A stretch of 64,000 nt of DNA from Rufibacter glacialis (GCF_008271745.1 NZ_VKKZ01000020.1:792614-856613); one strand, 5' to 3'. Positions 43,908 through 54,108 are shown, numbered from the stretch's first letter. Numbers and translations are program-made. Notes: a model not told the origin generated them from the letters alone.

Positions 43908-46514
43908 TTAGAAATCAAACTTGAACCTCCCCCTCAACCCCAGCTCTGATACTCCCGGATGATCTAGATAAGACAGCCGTTTCACCACATCCAGCCGGAA
44001 GAACTTGAAGATGTTCCCTACGCCCACACTGGCTTCCACATAGGGTTTCTTGTCCAGGGAATGCGTGAAAGGCAACCCAAGGGGATTGGTGGGGAAGGCC
44101 AGTAACTCCTGGTGGTACGCGGGGTTGTTCTCTTCCCGCACCTTGCCATACAGCACCTTCACCGTGGCAAACTCGCGCAGTTTGGTGTGTTTGATCAAGG
44201 GCAGCTTGTTGAAGAGAAACCCGTTGAAGCAGAGGTCCACATGCAGGCTGACGTACTGGTCACTCACAAACTCCAGGAAGTTCATGAGGTTATAGGCCTG
44301 TAACTGGTACGAGTAACTCTGGTTGGCCCTATGGATGGACAAGAGCGGGAACGGCACCTGGCCAAAGATGTACCCGCCCTCGGCCACCACGTCTGAGAAC
44401 CCCACCTGCGACAGGTAAAAGCGTTTGGCCGCGTTCAGGGTCAGGCTCTGGTAGTCATACTCGCCGTTGAAGGGCCCTTTCACCCCGGCTGCCGCCCGCA
44501 GCGTGAAGACAGGGTACCTATTGACAATGGGGAACCGGTACAGCTTGCCCTGCACAAACTCTTCTTTCGGCGCCCAGCGCAATTCCAACCGCATCTCAGA
44601 GGTGGTCAGGTGCTCCACCCGGTCGGGGGAAGTGGTGGGGGTTCCTTCAATGGGTGAAACCGTGCCTGCTTTGAGGTACTCCAAACTTCCGGCCGGCGTT
44701 TGTTTCCAGTTTTTGAACCCTACCCTAAAGGAGAAGTGGTTGCGCAGCTCATGCAGGTAGTCTAAGTTGTAGGTTTCGTTATAGAGCCATTTGTCGTTGT
44801 CGCCGCGCTTGAACGAAAGCAGGAAATTGTCCTCCTGCACAAACTGCAGATCCTGCCCCGGGATTTTGGTGTCTTTCTGGTAATTCACCCGCAAAGCGCG
44901 CACCGGGAACGCGAAGATGGAGCGGTCTGTGAAGGAATAGGTTCCGCCCAGGTAGTACTTCCATTTCTCGTCTTTGAACCCGTAGGCGGCGTAAGACTCC
45001 AGCATCACTTTCTTGCTGAACGTGGTGGTGGTCCTGCCTCCGGCCCGCAGCCGGAACCCTTCTACCGGGTTAAAGCTGTAGAACGTGTTCACCGGACCAA
45101 TCTCCACGTAAGGCCCGGCGTGTTTATACCCCGCAATGAAGAGAGTGGCATAGTCCAGGATTCTTTTGAAGGACCGGGTGTTCCGTAGGCTGTCCATGCT
45201 CAGGTAGGTGTTGGCCTGGGATAAACTTAAACTATCGGGCCGGTGGGTGGCCCAGAACGCGTCATCTTGTTGGGTGGCCACCGGGGCCTGGGCAAGGGCC
45301 TCCCCTTCATAGAAATTGGACGGTTGGGGTTGGTTTACCTCATAATCCTGGTAGGTCACGGTGCGCTCGCCATACACGCCGCCTTTGTCTTTCTCCAATA
45401 CCGCGAACTCCGTTTTCACCACGCTTTTGCTCAGGTTGTAGCGCCCGTCGGCCAGTTTGGCAAAATCCTGTTGGATGTGCAGGCTGCGGACCCAGTTGAT
45501 GTTCACTTTCTTGCCCACTTCCATGTCTACTTTCTGCACGGCATACCTGCCGTCTGTGGTCACGTAAAGTTTTCCCGTGAACAGGAAGTCGGTCTCGTTT
45601 TTGGGGCTGAAGGAAAGCTCGGTCAGTTTCTGGCCATCCACTACCACGGTATCTGTGATGTAGAACCGGTAGAACGTGGGCGCCAGGTCAGCAATTGGGC
45701 TCAGGAACTGGTTCGTGAGTATGGTGATGTTGTTCTTGTAAAGGTCGATGTCCTGGTACATGTGCTTTACATAGGATTTGATCACGACGAACTCGCCGAA
45801 ATCCACCTTCTTCTCGGCTTGCACCAGGGTACGCTTCTTTTCGGGGTCTTTTCGGTAAAACTGGTCAGAAATGGTTTCCTGCATGTACAGCGGCAAAAGG
45901 GCGGTACCGGACAGGGTGGTGGTGTCCAGGTTCTTCCGGAGGAAGTCATACTTCTTCAGCAGAAGGTTATTGCTCAGCTTCTCGGGGGTGTTGGCCAGGG
46001 CCAGTTGGAGTTTGTCATACTGCTGGTACTGCACGTTGTCATAGCTCTCCAGCCGATTCTGCGACTTGTGATCTACCACCAACCGAATCAGGTCTACCGC
46101 CGGGTTGTTCTTGTTGCTGTAGTTCCGGCTGCGGCCTTTGATCACCACCTCGTTCAGTTTCTTGGCGTCGCTCTCCAACCGCACGTGCAGGATTTGCGTC
46201 TGGCCTGGGGTAAAGGTGACGGTTTTGGGTTTGTAGCCCAGATAGGTGAACTGGATGGTGGTCTGGGGCTGGGTTGTCTTAAGGGAGAAATTACCCTCAA
46301 GGTCTGAACTGGCCCCCACGTTGGTCCCCGGAATAAAGATGGAGACGCCAATGAGCGGTTCATGGGTCAAGGCGTCTTTGATGGTTCCTTTGATGAGGGT
46401 GGTAGCAGCGCTTTGGGCCAGTACCGGATGAGAGGAGGCTCCCATGGCTAGAAAGGCCACGCAGCAAACCAGTATATGCAAGAGGTTCACATATACCTTG
46501 TTAACTAAATACAT
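43908..46514 (-). CDS. DUF5686 outer-membrane protein with carboxypeptidase-regulatory-like domain
   Basis: Protein of 868 residues. Signal peptide ~1-33 (ending VLAQ). A CarboxypepD_reg-like domain (~40-115) shows GTIKDALTHEPLIGVSIFIPGT and GNFSL. A long DUF5686 region follows to the end, predicted as a beta-barrel with many aromatic strand ends and a terminal ELGLRGRFKFDF. Such proteins are widespread in Bacteroidota and lack a settled function; they resemble TonB-receptor-like barrels without a plug. Stands alone; about 180 bases separate it from the metallophosphoesterase gene. Confidence 0.88.
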   Translation of the reverse strand: MYLVNKVYVNLLHILVCCVAFLAMGASSHPVLAQSAATTLIKGTIKDALTHEPLIGVSIFIPGTNVGASSDLEGNFSLKTTQPQTTIQFTYLGYKPKTVTFTPGQTQILHVRLESDAKKLNEVVIKGRSRNYSNKNNPAVDLIRLVVDHKSQNRLESYDNVQYQQYDKLQLALANTPEKLSNNLLLKKYDFLRKNLDTTTLSGTALLPLYMQETISDQFYRKDPEKKRTLVQAEKKVDFGEFVVIKSYVKHMYQDIDLYKNNITILTNQFLSPIADLAPTFYRFYITDTVVVDGQKLTELSFSPKNETDFLFTGKLYVTTDGRYAVQKVDMEVGKKVNINWVRSLHIQQDFAKLADGRYNLSKSVVKTEFAVLEKDKGGVYGERTVTYQDYEVNQPQPSNFYEGEALAQAPVATQQDDAFWATHRPDSLSLSQANTYLSMDSLRNTRSFKRILDYATLFIAGYKHAGPYVEIGPVNTFYSFNPVEGFRLRAGGRTTTTFSKKVMLESYAAYGFKDEKWKYYLGGTYSFTDRSIFAFPVRALRVNYQKDTKIPGQDLQFVQEDNFLLSFKRGDNDKWLYNETYNLDYLHELRNHFSFRVGFKNWKQTPAGSLEYLKAGTVSPIEGTPTTSPDRVEHLTTSEMRLELRWAPKEEFVQGKLYRFPIVNRYPVFTLRAAAGVKGPFNGEYDYQSLTLNAAKRFYLSQVGFSDVVAEGGYIFGQVPFPLLSIHRANQSYSYQLQAYNLMNFLEFVSDQYVSLHVDLCFNGFLFNKLPLIKHTKLREFATVKVLYGKVREENNPAYHQELLAFPTNPLGLPFTHSLDKKPYVEASVGVGNIFKFFRLDVVKRLSYLDHPGVSELGLRGRFKFDF

Positions 46515-46585
46515 AACTCTATTGATCTATAAAACGGTAAAAAAAGCCCACCCTCACCGGGAAAAGGACTTTCGAAAAATAAACC

Positions 46586-46605
46586 CCACCCAAGTGGTTG
46601 GGTGG
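46586..46605 (-). terminator. Probable terminator of pgpA
   Basis: CCACCCAA pairs with TTGGGTGG around a 4-base loop. On the minus strand the stem is followed by GGTTTATTTTTCG, a U-rich tail. It is 174 bases past the pgpA stop. Confidence 0.5.
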
Positions 46606-46677
46606 ATAGGGACACCCAGGTGCGGTCTTTGGGGAGAAGGTGATTCCACTACAGAAAATGCCCAGAAAGGTGGCTCT

Positions 46678-46708
46678 CTTTTGCCCTATTTTCCTGGTTT
46701 CCTGGCGG
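46678..46708. repeat. Dispersed dyad-like repeat, copy H (partial)
   Basis: CTTTTGCCCTATTTTCC then TGGTTTCCTGGCGG. It keeps the TTTTGCCC and TTTTCC blocks. Downstream of pgpA. Confidence 0.35.
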
Positions 46709-46778
46709 TCGTCAGCATCAGAAAATCAGTAGGGGGTAGTCCAGAAGAATTGGCCTGCACCGGGTAGAACATAGACCA

Positions 46779-47237
46779 TTAGAAGAAGCCTAGATAAAGG
46801 AGAAGCTGCAAGAGCCCGTTGGCGTAAACGCCAGACAATACATCATCCAGCATCACGCCCCAACCGCCCGGCAATTTTTCCATCTTTTTGATGAACAAAG
46901 GCTTCACAATGTCAAAGAAGCGGAACAGAACCAGGGCCCCTAACACGTTAGGAAGGGTTACCGGCACAAACAGCAAGCTGATGCACATGCCCGCTACCTC
47001 GTCTATCACTATTTTCTTGTCGTCTTTGCCCCAGTGGGGCTCCACCGCGTTAGCTGACCAGATGCCTAGCGCCGTTATCAGAAACGTCACCGCCACCTGC
47101 CAAAAAACAAGGTCCTGCCCATCACGCGGCCAGAGATACCAGCCCAGGCAGGTGACCATGGCAGCCACCGTGCCGCCGCCTTTGCCCAGGTACCCAATGC
47201 CAAGGCTGCTGGAAATGAGTTTGTGTAGCTGGATCAT
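46779..47237 (-). CDS. pgpA: Phosphatidylglycerophosphatase A
   Basis: Protein of 152 residues with the PgpA pattern: GIGYLGKGGGTVAA (13-26), VIDEVAGM (77-84), RFFDIVKP (106-113) and PGGWGVMLDD (123-132). These polar motifs on membrane-embedded helices form the metal-dependent active site that removes phosphate from phosphatidylglycerophosphate in phosphatidylglycerol synthesis. Length and motifs are normal. A single gene with its own terminator. Confidence 0.93.
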   Translation of the reverse strand: MIQLHKLISSSLGIGYLGKGGGTVAAMVTCLGWYLWPRDGQDLVFWQVAVTFLITALGIWSANAVEPHWGKDDKKIVIDEVAGMCISLLFVPVTLPNVLGALVLFRFFDIVKPLFIKKMEKLPGGWGVMLDDVLSGVYANGLLQLLLYLGFF

Positions 47238-47898
47238 CTTGCGGTTATACGCGGATAATGGGTGTCTTCTGAGTTCCGGATAGTAGCCCCTCCAAGCACT
47301 TTAGTCCTGGCTCCTCTTGGGTGGCAACGCCTTCCAGGACTTTCCTTTGTTGATGGAAGAAGTTTGAGTAGCTCGCCTGAGGTAGGGTATCCCGATCCTA
47401 AAGTCTCTTTCAAGCTAAGGGTACTTATGTCTTCATAGATTTCTCCTCTGTTATTATCATGATTCGCCTGCGTACTTTTGCCTTTACAGGAATTTGGCCA
47501 GGCTCCTCCCGTTTTACGGCCTCATTAGAACAGAAGGGTAGGCAGGGTGAATGGCCCTGTTCCAAACCTTGCTTCCTCTCTCCTTTATAAAAATTAGACC
47601 CAAAACGTATTTCGGTCCAAAGGTAATACTTTATGGCAGATTTCCTTCCCCAGATATCCTCTAGGATAGTCTCCCGCAACATAAAGAACCAGGTAGGCAG
47701 CACCAAAGTAGCTCCTGAATTTTCACCTTGCCTATACCTTACCGGCACGCCTTTAAGAATGAGCGGAACTGCCTTACTTATTTCTGCCTTGGTTTCGGAA
47801 AAACACGTATGCTGTGCGAAGGATAGAAGAAACCGCCTGTCTTGTGGCACCAAAAGTGTACCTGCGGCAGCTTCGTTCACCGTTTTAATTGCCTGAAT
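47238..47898. other. Non-coding interval between pgpA and protease genes
   Basis: 661 bases between divergent starts. A 151-codon frame on the minus strand (47425-47880) covers much of it, but it has no recognisable features and the region reads like intergenic DNA. Both promoters should be here. Confidence 0.45.
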
Positions 47899-48642
47899 AT
47901 GACCTATTGCCTGGGAATAAAAGTAAAAGAAGGACTGGTAGCCATTGCTGATACTAGAATCACCGCGGGGTCAGAAACCACGGAGAAAAAGAAGATCTAC
48001 GTGCAGCAACAAGACCACCATGCCCTTTTTATCATGACCAGCGGTTTGCGGTCGGTGCGGGACAAGGCGGTGCTGTATTTTAAGGAACTCATTGACAGCG
48101 GTACCACCTATAACAAACTATACAAGGCCGTGAATGAATTTGGCGCCCAGGTGAAACGCGTGGCGCGCGAAGACCGGGAAGACCTGGAACACGCCGGGTT
48201 CAAGTTCAACCTGAACACCATCATTGGCGGCCAACTAAAAGACGACGAAGAACATAAACTGTTTCTGCTCTACCCTGAGGGAAATTGGGTGGAACTGGGC
48301 CAGGGCGCACCGTTTGTGGTAATCGGGAACTCTGGGCACGGGCGGGCTATCCTGAACCGGGCTGTCACCGAAGACTCTTCCATGCAGATGGCCCTCAAAG
48401 CCGGCTTCCTTTCTTTTGATTCTACCCGGGTCAGCGCCAATGACGTGGACTTCCCCATAGATGTGGTGCTGTACCGCAACCACAGCTTTGAGATGGTAGA
48501 GCACCGCTATGATGCCAAAGACCTGGCATTGGTGTCTGAGCAATGGGCCCACGAACTGAAATGTGCCTTAGACCGCCTGCCGGAAGATTGGATGCAGGCG
48601 GCCTTCCAGAAACTTCCCCCTACCCCAGCCACTCCTTTATGA
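47899..48642 (+). CDS. Anbu/proteasome-type protease
   Basis: Protein of 247 residues from the ATG at 47899. The frame is open from 47842, but the shorter start gives MTYCLGIKV, in which Met removal exposes the catalytic Thr. This is the normal form of Anbu (ancestral beta-subunit) proteases. Proteasome beta-fold features follow: LVAIADTRITAG, the KKIYV region and SGLRSVRD. Anbu forms open helical assemblies of unknown function. It overlaps the transglutaminase gene by ATGA. The other usual Anbu partners (alpha-E protein, circularly permuted ATP-grasp) are absent from this window. Confidence 0.9.
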   Translation: MTYCLGIKVKEGLVAIADTRITAGSETTEKKKIYVQQQDHHALFIMTSGLRSVRDKAVLYFKELIDSGTTYNKLYKAVNEFGAQVKRVAREDREDLEHAGFKFNLNTIIGGQLKDDEEHKLFLLYPEGNWVELGQGAPFVVIGNSGHGRAILNRAVTEDSSMQMALKAGFLSFDSTRVSANDVDFPIDVVLYRNHSFEMVEHRYDAKDLALVSEQWAHELKCALDRLPEDWMQAAFQKLPPTPATPL

Positions 48643-49481
48643 AAGCAGAAATCACCACCCACTTAACTTATGCGGTTGATTCCCCTTCCACCATCCTGCT
48701 CTCGGTGCAGCCCTTTCCAACGCAGCGCCAAAAGGTGATACAAGAGCATTTCACCTTGCCACCAGATACAGAAAGAGAAGAACTGCGGGCCGTGGCCGGA
48801 GAAAAAAGAATCAGCCGCCTGCAGGTGGTCACGCCCGGCACCGTCACCTTCTCCTACAACGTTTTAGTAGAGAACCACCTCACGGTGCTTCCGGCTGAAC
48901 AACTGAACCATGTGCCCATAGCCGAAATGCCCGCTTCTGTGCTGCCCTACCTGAACCCCAGCCGCTATTGCCAGTCTGACCGGCTCTACCGGCTGGCGGC
49001 CAGCCAATTCGGGCACCTGGAACATGCGTTTGAGCAGGTCATGGCCGTGCGGGACTGGATCCACAGCCACGTAGAATACAGCGGCGGCTATACCACCCCG
49101 CATACCTCGGCCCTTGACACCCTGACAGAACGCGTAGGGGTTTGCCGCGACTTCGCCCATTTGGGCGTCACCCTCTGCCGGGCGCTCACCATTCCGGCCC
49201 GCTATTGCACCGGCTACGCCTACCGGCTGCAACCCGCCGATTTCCACGCCTGCTTTGAGGTGTACCTGGGCGGCCACTGGGTTTTGTTTGACGCCACCAA
49301 GCTGGTGCCGCTGAACGGGCTGGTGAAGATTGCCACGGGCGTGGATGCCGCCGAAACGGCGGTAGCCAGTACGTTTGGCCAGCTCCAGTTCCAGGAACTG
49401 GCCGTGGACTTTCACCTGCTAGACCCTGATTTTACACCTGTAGACGGTTCCTCCCCTACCCATGGATATTGTCTTCAATAA
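48639..49481 (+). CDS. Transglutaminase-like cysteine protease, Anbu partner
   Basis: Protein of 280 residues from the ATG at 48639 (the open frame extends 32 codons into the protease gene). An N-terminal bacterial transglutaminase beta domain (~1-95) is followed by the catalytic core with Cys169 in GVCRDFAH, His203 in DFHACFEVYL and Asp218 in WVLFDATK. No signal peptide, so cytosolic. The stop/start overlap with the Anbu gene (ATGA) points to matched expression. This pairing is known from Anbu loci; the substrate is not. Confidence 0.9.
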   Translation: MKAEITTHLTYAVDSPSTILLSVQPFPTQRQKVIQEHFTLPPDTEREELRAVAGEKRISRLQVVTPGTVTFSYNVLVENHLTVLPAEQLNHVPIAEMPASVLPYLNPSRYCQSDRLYRLAASQFGHLEHAFEQVMAVRDWIHSHVEYSGGYTTPHTSALDTLTERVGVCRDFAHLGVTLCRALTIPARYCTGYAYRLQPADFHACFEVYLGGHWVLFDATKLVPLNGLVKIATGVDAAETAVASTFGQLQFQELAVDFHLLDPDFTPVDGSSPTHGYCLQ

Positions 49482-49567
49482 GTAAGAAGGTCTAGTACGG
49501 GGCCTCTCTTGACAGAGAAACTCCTTTAAAAGGGCTCAGTGGGATTTGGCTAGATTCAACTGCCCAC

Positions 49568-49604
49568 GATTTGGCCCACTTTTCACAAAATAGCCAGGAA
49601 ACAA
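49568..49604. repeat. Dispersed dyad-like repeat, copy I
   Basis: GATTTGGCCCACTTTTC, ACAAAATAGCC and AGGAAACAA: all blocks of the family are present. It lies 87 bases after the transglutaminase stop. Confidence 0.5.
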
Positions 49605-49684
49605 GCGACTTCCCCAGCGGGCCTCCTTCCCATAAAGGCTATTCAGGCAAGAAGTAGTCGGGCACCCTTTTCTCCAAAGAAAGA

Positions 49685-49727
49685 AAAACCCTCAGGCTAT
49701 CTTCTGATGAGAAGACCTGAGGGTTTT
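49685..49727. terminator. Bidirectional terminator, transglutaminase gene / pgl
   Basis: AAAACCCTCAGG (49685-49696) pairs with CCTGAGGGTTTT (49716-49727), and inside the loop TCTTCT pairs with AGAAGA. T-rich flanks on both strands. It is 30 bases past the pgl stop. Confidence 0.85.
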
Positions 49728-49756
49728 AGGGTTGTTTTCAAGAAAAGAGGCTGAAA

Positions 49757-50485
49757 TCAGGGCTGGGCAGTTAATAAGGAAGTTGCCGCTTCGTCCACGA
49801 GCCAAACCGTTTCCCCTTGCTGGGGCTGGATCAGTTGGGCCGGGTAAGTCTCTGGGTTGTGCTCCCCTTGCAGTACTTCCTGCAGGGCCTTGGCTTTCTT
49901 CTCACCGTAAGTCATGAACACGATTTTGCGGGCTTGGTTCAGGCAAGGCGCGGTCAAGGTGATGCGGTACATAGACTGCGGCTCCAGGTAATAGGCCTGC
50001 ACCCAACGTTCCCTTTCCTTAAGCACCGGGGTGCCGGGGAAAAGCGAGGCAGTGTGTCCGTCATCGCCCATGCCCAAAAGCACCAGGTCAAACTGGGCTG
50101 GCATGTTGGCAAAATGGCTTTGGAGCTTTTTCTCGTAGTCAATGGCAAACTCCTCGGGCTCTCCTTCTCCCCACATGGGAAACACCTGCTCCTGGGGCAC
50201 CGGCACGTGGTGCAGCAAGGTAGTGAAGGCCATTTTGGCGTTGCTGCGGTCGTCCTCCAGGTTCACCCAGCGCTCGTCGCCCCAGAACACGAAGGTCTGC
50301 TGCCACGGCACCAGGTCCCGGTAGGGCGGCTGGGCCAACATTCTGTATAACTGCTCGGGCGAGGAACCTCCGGTGAGGGCCACGGTAAAGCGGCCGTTCG
50401 CCTGCACGGCTTCCTGGGCTGCCTGCACAAAAAGATCGGCAGCGGCTTTGCTCAGCTCCTCGGTAGTCTTATAAACTTGAATCAT
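49757..50485 (-). CDS. pgl: 6-phosphogluconolactonase
   Basis: Protein of 242 residues of the DevB/SOL type. It shows TGGSSPEQLYRML near residue 40, VFWGDERWV (~86-94) and LVLLGMGDDGHTASLFPGTP (~134-153), the standard signature blocks. It hydrolyses 6-phosphogluconolactone to 6-phosphogluconate. It starts 9 bases after the zwf stop, as the last gene of the gnd-zwf-pgl operon, and is followed by a strong terminator. Confidence 0.95.
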   Translation of the reverse strand: MIQVYKTTEELSKAAADLFVQAAQEAVQANGRFTVALTGGSSPEQLYRMLAQPPYRDLVPWQQTFVFWGDERWVNLEDDRSNAKMAFTTLLHHVPVPQEQVFPMWGEGEPEEFAIDYEKKLQSHFANMPAQFDLVLLGMGDDGHTASLFPGTPVLKERERWVQAYYLEPQSMYRITLTAPCLNQARKIVFMTYGEKKAKALQEVLQGEHNPETYPAQLIQPQQGETVWLVDEAATSLLTAQP

Positions 50486-50494
50486 TCCGTTGCG

Positions 50495-52030
50495 TTATTT
50501 GCCTTTTTTCTGGCCGTTGTAAAAATTTGAAACCGCCCAGGTGTGTCCTTCGCGGGCAATCAGCGCCTCCGCGTTCTCAGGACCCCACATACCCGCTGAG
50601 TAGTTAGGGAACTCCAACGAGGGGCGTGACTCCCAGGTTTCCAGCACGGGCGTGATCACCTCCCAGGCCGCCTCTACCTGGTCAGAGCGCATGAACAAGG
50701 TGGCATCACCTTGCAGAGCGTCCAGGAGCAGGGTCTCGTAGGCCTCGGGGGTTTGGGTAGAGCAGGTGTCATAGTCAAAAACCATCTCGGCCGGGGTCAG
50801 CTCCATCTCCAGGCCAGGTCGTTTGGCCGTGAACCGCAGGCGGATGTCCATCTGGGGCTGGATGTTGATGGTCAGACGGTTGGGCAGCAGATTCTCAGAC
50901 AGCTTGTTGGAGAATGTGGAGTGTGGCACGGGCCGGAACTGCACCGTGATGGTAGAGGTCTTTTCCTGCATGCGTTTGCCGGTGCGTAGGTAGAACGGCA
51001 CCCCTTGCCAACGCCAGTTGTCCAGGTAGAACTTCACGGCGGCGTACGTCTCGGTGTTGGATTGGGCGTCTACGCCGGGCTCTTCACGGTAACCGGGCAC
51101 TTGTTTGCCCTGCAGCCAACCGGGACCGTATTGGCCCCGCACCGCGTACCGGGTCACTTGTTCATGGGTCAAAGGACGGATGGCCCGCAACACATCGGCT
51201 TTTCGGTTCCGGATCTCCTCGGCCTCAAAAGAAACGGGTGGTTCCATGGCCACCATGCACATGAGTTGCAGCAGGTGGTTCTGGATCATGTCGCGCAGGG
51301 CACCGGCGCCCTCGTAGTAGCCGCCGCGGTCTTCCACGCCTACCTGCTCCATCACGCTGATCTGCACGAAGTCAATGTAGTTACGGTTCCAGAGCGGCTC
51401 AAACAAGGCATTGGCAAACCGGAACGCCAAAATGTTCTGCACGGTCTCTTTGCCCAGGTAATGGTCTATCCTGAAGATCTGGCTTTCCTGGAAATGCTGG
51501 GTCAGCAGTTTGTTCAGGTGCCGGGCAGATTCCAGGTCTTTGCCGAAGGGTTTTTCTACGATCAGGTGATCTTTCTCCACCTCATTGGCCAGGCCCGCCT
51601 CGTGCAAGTTGACCGTAACCGCTTCAATGAACTGCGGCGCCACCGACAGGTAGAACAGGCGGTTGGCGCGCAAACCCCAGGCTTGGTCCAGGGCATCCAG
51701 CTTGTCGCCCAGTTTTTTATAGGCGCCCGCATCCTGGATGTCAGACTGCAGGTAGGTGATTTTCTGGTTAAACGAATCCCAGATATCGGCTTTGGGCTCT
51801 CCGGTGCGGGAAAACTCGGTTAAGCCTTCCTGCAGGTGGGCCCGGTATTTCTCATCCGTAAAAGCAGAGCGGCCTAGCCCGATGATCGCGAATTCCTCCG
51901 GCAGCCACCCGGCCAGAAACAGGTTGTAAAAGGCGGGTAGCAGCTTGCGCTTGGTCAAATCACCGGTGCCCCCAAAGATCACTACTATGGTAGGAACGGC
52001 TTCCTTACCAGACTTCTTAGTTACTTTCAT
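50495..52030 (-). CDS. zwf: Glucose-6-phosphate 1-dehydrogenase
   Basis: Protein of 511 residues. The N-terminal NADP-binding fold opens with [17 protein letters not shown] (~18-34). The substrate-site motif [13 protein letters not shown] (~190-202) carries the catalytic His and Lys. Standard length. It oxidises glucose-6-phosphate to the lactone and makes NADPH. It lies 34 bases after gnd and 9 before pgl. Confidence 0.96.
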   Translation of the reverse strand: MKVTKKSGKEAVPTIVVIFGGTGDLTKRKLLPAFYNLFLAGWLPEEFAIIGLGRSAFTDEKYRAHLQEGLTEFSRTGEPKADIWDSFNQKITYLQSDIQDAGAYKKLGDKLDALDQAWGLRANRLFYLSVAPQFIEAVTVNLHEAGLANEVEKDHLIVEKPFGKDLESARHLNKLLTQHFQESQIFRIDHYLGKETVQNILAFRFANALFEPLWNRNYIDFVQISVMEQVGVEDRGGYYEGAGALRDMIQNHLLQLMCMVAMEPPVSFEAEEIRNRKADVLRAIRPLTHEQVTRYAVRGQYGPGWLQGKQVPGYREEPGVDAQSNTETYAAVKFYLDNWRWQGVPFYLRTGKRMQEKTSTITVQFRPVPHSTFSNKLSENLLPNRLTINIQPQMDIRLRFTAKRPGLEMELTPAEMVFDYDTCSTQTPEAYETLLLDALQGDATLFMRSDQVEAAWEVITPVLETWESRPSLEFPNYSAGMWGPENAEALIAREGHTWAVSNFYNGQKKGK

Positions 52031-52064
52031 TCAATCAATTACTTTTTTTTGCGGTTGGCACACG

Positions 52065-53474
52065 CTAGTTCCATTGGGTATGGAAAACCCCTGGCTGGTC
52101 AATGCGCTCATAGGTATGGGCGCCGAAATAATCACGTTGGGCCTGAATCAGGTTGGTAGGCAAGGTCTCGCTGCGGTAGGCATCAAAGTACGCCAGCGAG
52201 GCCATCATTCCCGGTACGGGAATACCTTTGTCAATGGCGGTTTTCACCACGGCCCGCAGGTCTTGCTGCCGGCGCACCAGGTCTTGCCCAATGGCAGCAT
52301 CCAGCAACAGGTTAGGCAGGTCTGGGGAAGTGGCAAAGGCCTGCCGGATGTCTTCCAGGCACGCTGCCCTGATGATGCAGCCACCTCGCCAGATTTTGGC
52401 CACTTCGGCTAATTGCAAGTCATATTGGTAGGTATGGGAAGCCACGCGCAGCTGTACCAGCCCTTGGGCGTAGGTTACCAGCATGGCAAAATAGAAGGCG
52501 TTTAGCAGCTGTTTCTCAAAAAGCGGGTCATTTTCCGCAGCATTAGTGGGGGCGAATACGCCGGCCAGCTGTTGGGCCGCCAATATGCGCTCCTGCTTGT
52601 ACGCTGACATGTCCCGCATGGTCACGGCCATGTCTACGCAGGGCAGCGGCACTTGCAGATCCATGGCGTTTTGCGAGGTCCATTTGCCGGTGCCTTTTTG
52701 GCGCGCCCAATCAGAGATCATGCTCACCAGCCGCTGGCCGGTCAAATCATCTTTCTTAGCCAAAATCTGGCCGGTGATCTCCACCAGAAATGACTGCACC
52801 TCGGTAGTGTTCCAGGACTGAAACAGCTGCTGCAAGGCTTCGTCTGAGTACCCCAGGCCCCGCTTCAGTAGGTCATAGGTCTCTGCCAGGAGTTGCATGA
52901 TGCCGTACTCAATGCCGTTGTGCACCATTTTCACGTAATTGCCCGCTGACCCGTTGCCCAGGTAGGTCACACACGGCTCGCCGTCAACCTTGGCCGCCAC
53001 GGCCTCAAACACCGGCCGTAGGCGCTCATAGGCCTGCCGGTCGCCGCCGGGCATCATGCTGGGCCCGAACCGGGCCCCTTTCTCGCCGCCCGAAATGCCC
53101 ATTCCGAAGAAATGGAGGTTCATCTCGCGCAGGGCCAGCACACGGCGATCAGTGTCTGGGAAGTAGGAATTGCCCCCATCAATGACAATATCACCGGGTT
53201 CCAGCAGCGGGGTCAAAGAGGCAAGAGCGGCGTCAACTGCCTTGCCGGCCGGCACCAGTAACATCACGGCGCGTGGTTTCTGCAGAGACGCCACAAATTC
53301 CTCTATGGACGTGGTGCCTTTCACGGTGGTGCCGAGGGTGGCTTCAGCCTCAAAAGCCGCGGCTTTGGCAGGGTCCAGGTCCAGACCCACCGCAGAGAAG
53401 CCGTGATCAGCTATATTCAAAAGTAAATTTCGGCCCATTACGCCCAACCCTACTATACCGAAGTCATATTCCAT
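52065..53474 (-). CDS. gnd: 6-phosphogluconate dehydrogenase (decarboxylating)
   Basis: Protein of 469 residues. The Rossmann start is GIVGLGVMGRNLLLNIADHG. FFGMGISGGEKGARFGPSMMPGG (~125-147) and NYVKMVHNGIEYGIMQ (~180-195) are the substrate/catalytic blocks. The length is normal for the long NADP form. It produces ribulose-5-phosphate, CO2 and NADPH. First gene of the oxidative pentose phosphate operon. Confidence 0.96.
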   Translation of the reverse strand: MEYDFGIVGLGVMGRNLLLNIADHGFSAVGLDLDPAKAAAFEAEATLGTTVKGTTSIEEFVASLQKPRAVMLLVPAGKAVDAALASLTPLLEPGDIVIDGGNSYFPDTDRRVLALREMNLHFFGMGISGGEKGARFGPSMMPGGDRQAYERLRPVFEAVAAKVDGEPCVTYLGNGSAGNYVKMVHNGIEYGIMQLLAETYDLLKRGLGYSDEALQQLFQSWNTTEVQSFLVEITGQILAKKDDLTGQRLVSMISDWARQKGTGKWTSQNAMDLQVPLPCVDMAVTMRDMSAYKQERILAAQQLAGVFAPTNAAENDPLFEKQLLNAFYFAMLVTYAQGLVQLRVASHTYQYDLQLAEVAKIWRGGCIIRAACLEDIRQAFATSPDLPNLLLDAAIGQDLVRRQQDLRAVVKTAIDKGIPVPGMMASLAYFDAYRSETLPTNLIQAQRDYFGAHTYERIDQPGVFHTQWN

Positions 53475-54108
53475 AGTGGTACTGCAAGCTTATGTGATTC
53501 ATTGGAAATTGAGAAACGGAGGTAATTTGATAAACAATAAGGTATTTCCCTAATAAATGTGGGCGCCACCCTGTCGGCGGCTGGGCCCAGGTGCTTCCTT
53601 TCCGCCCACCTTTGGCATACCTATGCACTTCCTGCTGGCCCGTAACCCGCTCCTTTTCACTTAGGTACTCCACCTTATTTTAACCTGACAGCCTCATTTT
53701 AAGCCTTGTTTTATAAAAACAGAAAACAAACCAGACTCTGGACGGAAATTGAAGGGGCGGCTTCTGTCGTCAGCGTAATTTACTAGGGGTTAAATGGGGT
53801 TCAACCGGTTTTGGCCCTTCTTTTGCAAAAACAGCCGGAAAGCAGAGGTGGGAATTTTAAAAAGAAGACCGGTTTCAGCTCGCTTCTAAGTATAGTCCAG
53901 AACATTAGACAGGGTGTCCTGAAGGTGCTGGTGTCAAGGGTCCTTCAACCAGAACACTACCTACCGGAGGAACAGAGCACCGGTCTTAAGTCCAAAGGGA
54001 GGAGTAGAGGCCGCTTTGGTTGCGGGGAGGTTTCTATTTTTAGATAAGGTGGGCATTGACCAGGCCTTGCCCCTACCCGCTGTTCGTGATGCTGCTAAAT
54101 AGAAAGAC
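53475..54108. other. Interval upstream of gnd
   Basis: 634 bases with no credible gene. A 78-codon plus-strand frame (53811-54047) starts inside a repeat copy and is probably spurious. Holds the gnd promoter and repeat copy J at 53808-53843. Confidence 0.5.
53808..53843. repeat. Dispersed dyad-like repeat, copy J
   Basis: GTTTTGGCCCTTCTTTTGC, AAAAACAGCC and GGAAAGC. Together with copies A and K it defines the family pattern best. Confidence 0.6.

Noticed and set aside
45243..46307. A 354-codon plus-strand open frame
   Set aside because: Antisense shadow of the DUF5686 gene.
47425..47880. A 151-codon open frame on the minus strand between pgpA and the Anbu gene
   Set aside because: No recognisable motif, signal or coupling to a neighbour; it occupies the space where two divergent promoters are needed.
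53811..54047. A 78-codon plus-strand frame upstream of gnd
   Set aside because: Begins inside a dispersed repeat copy and has no protein-like features.
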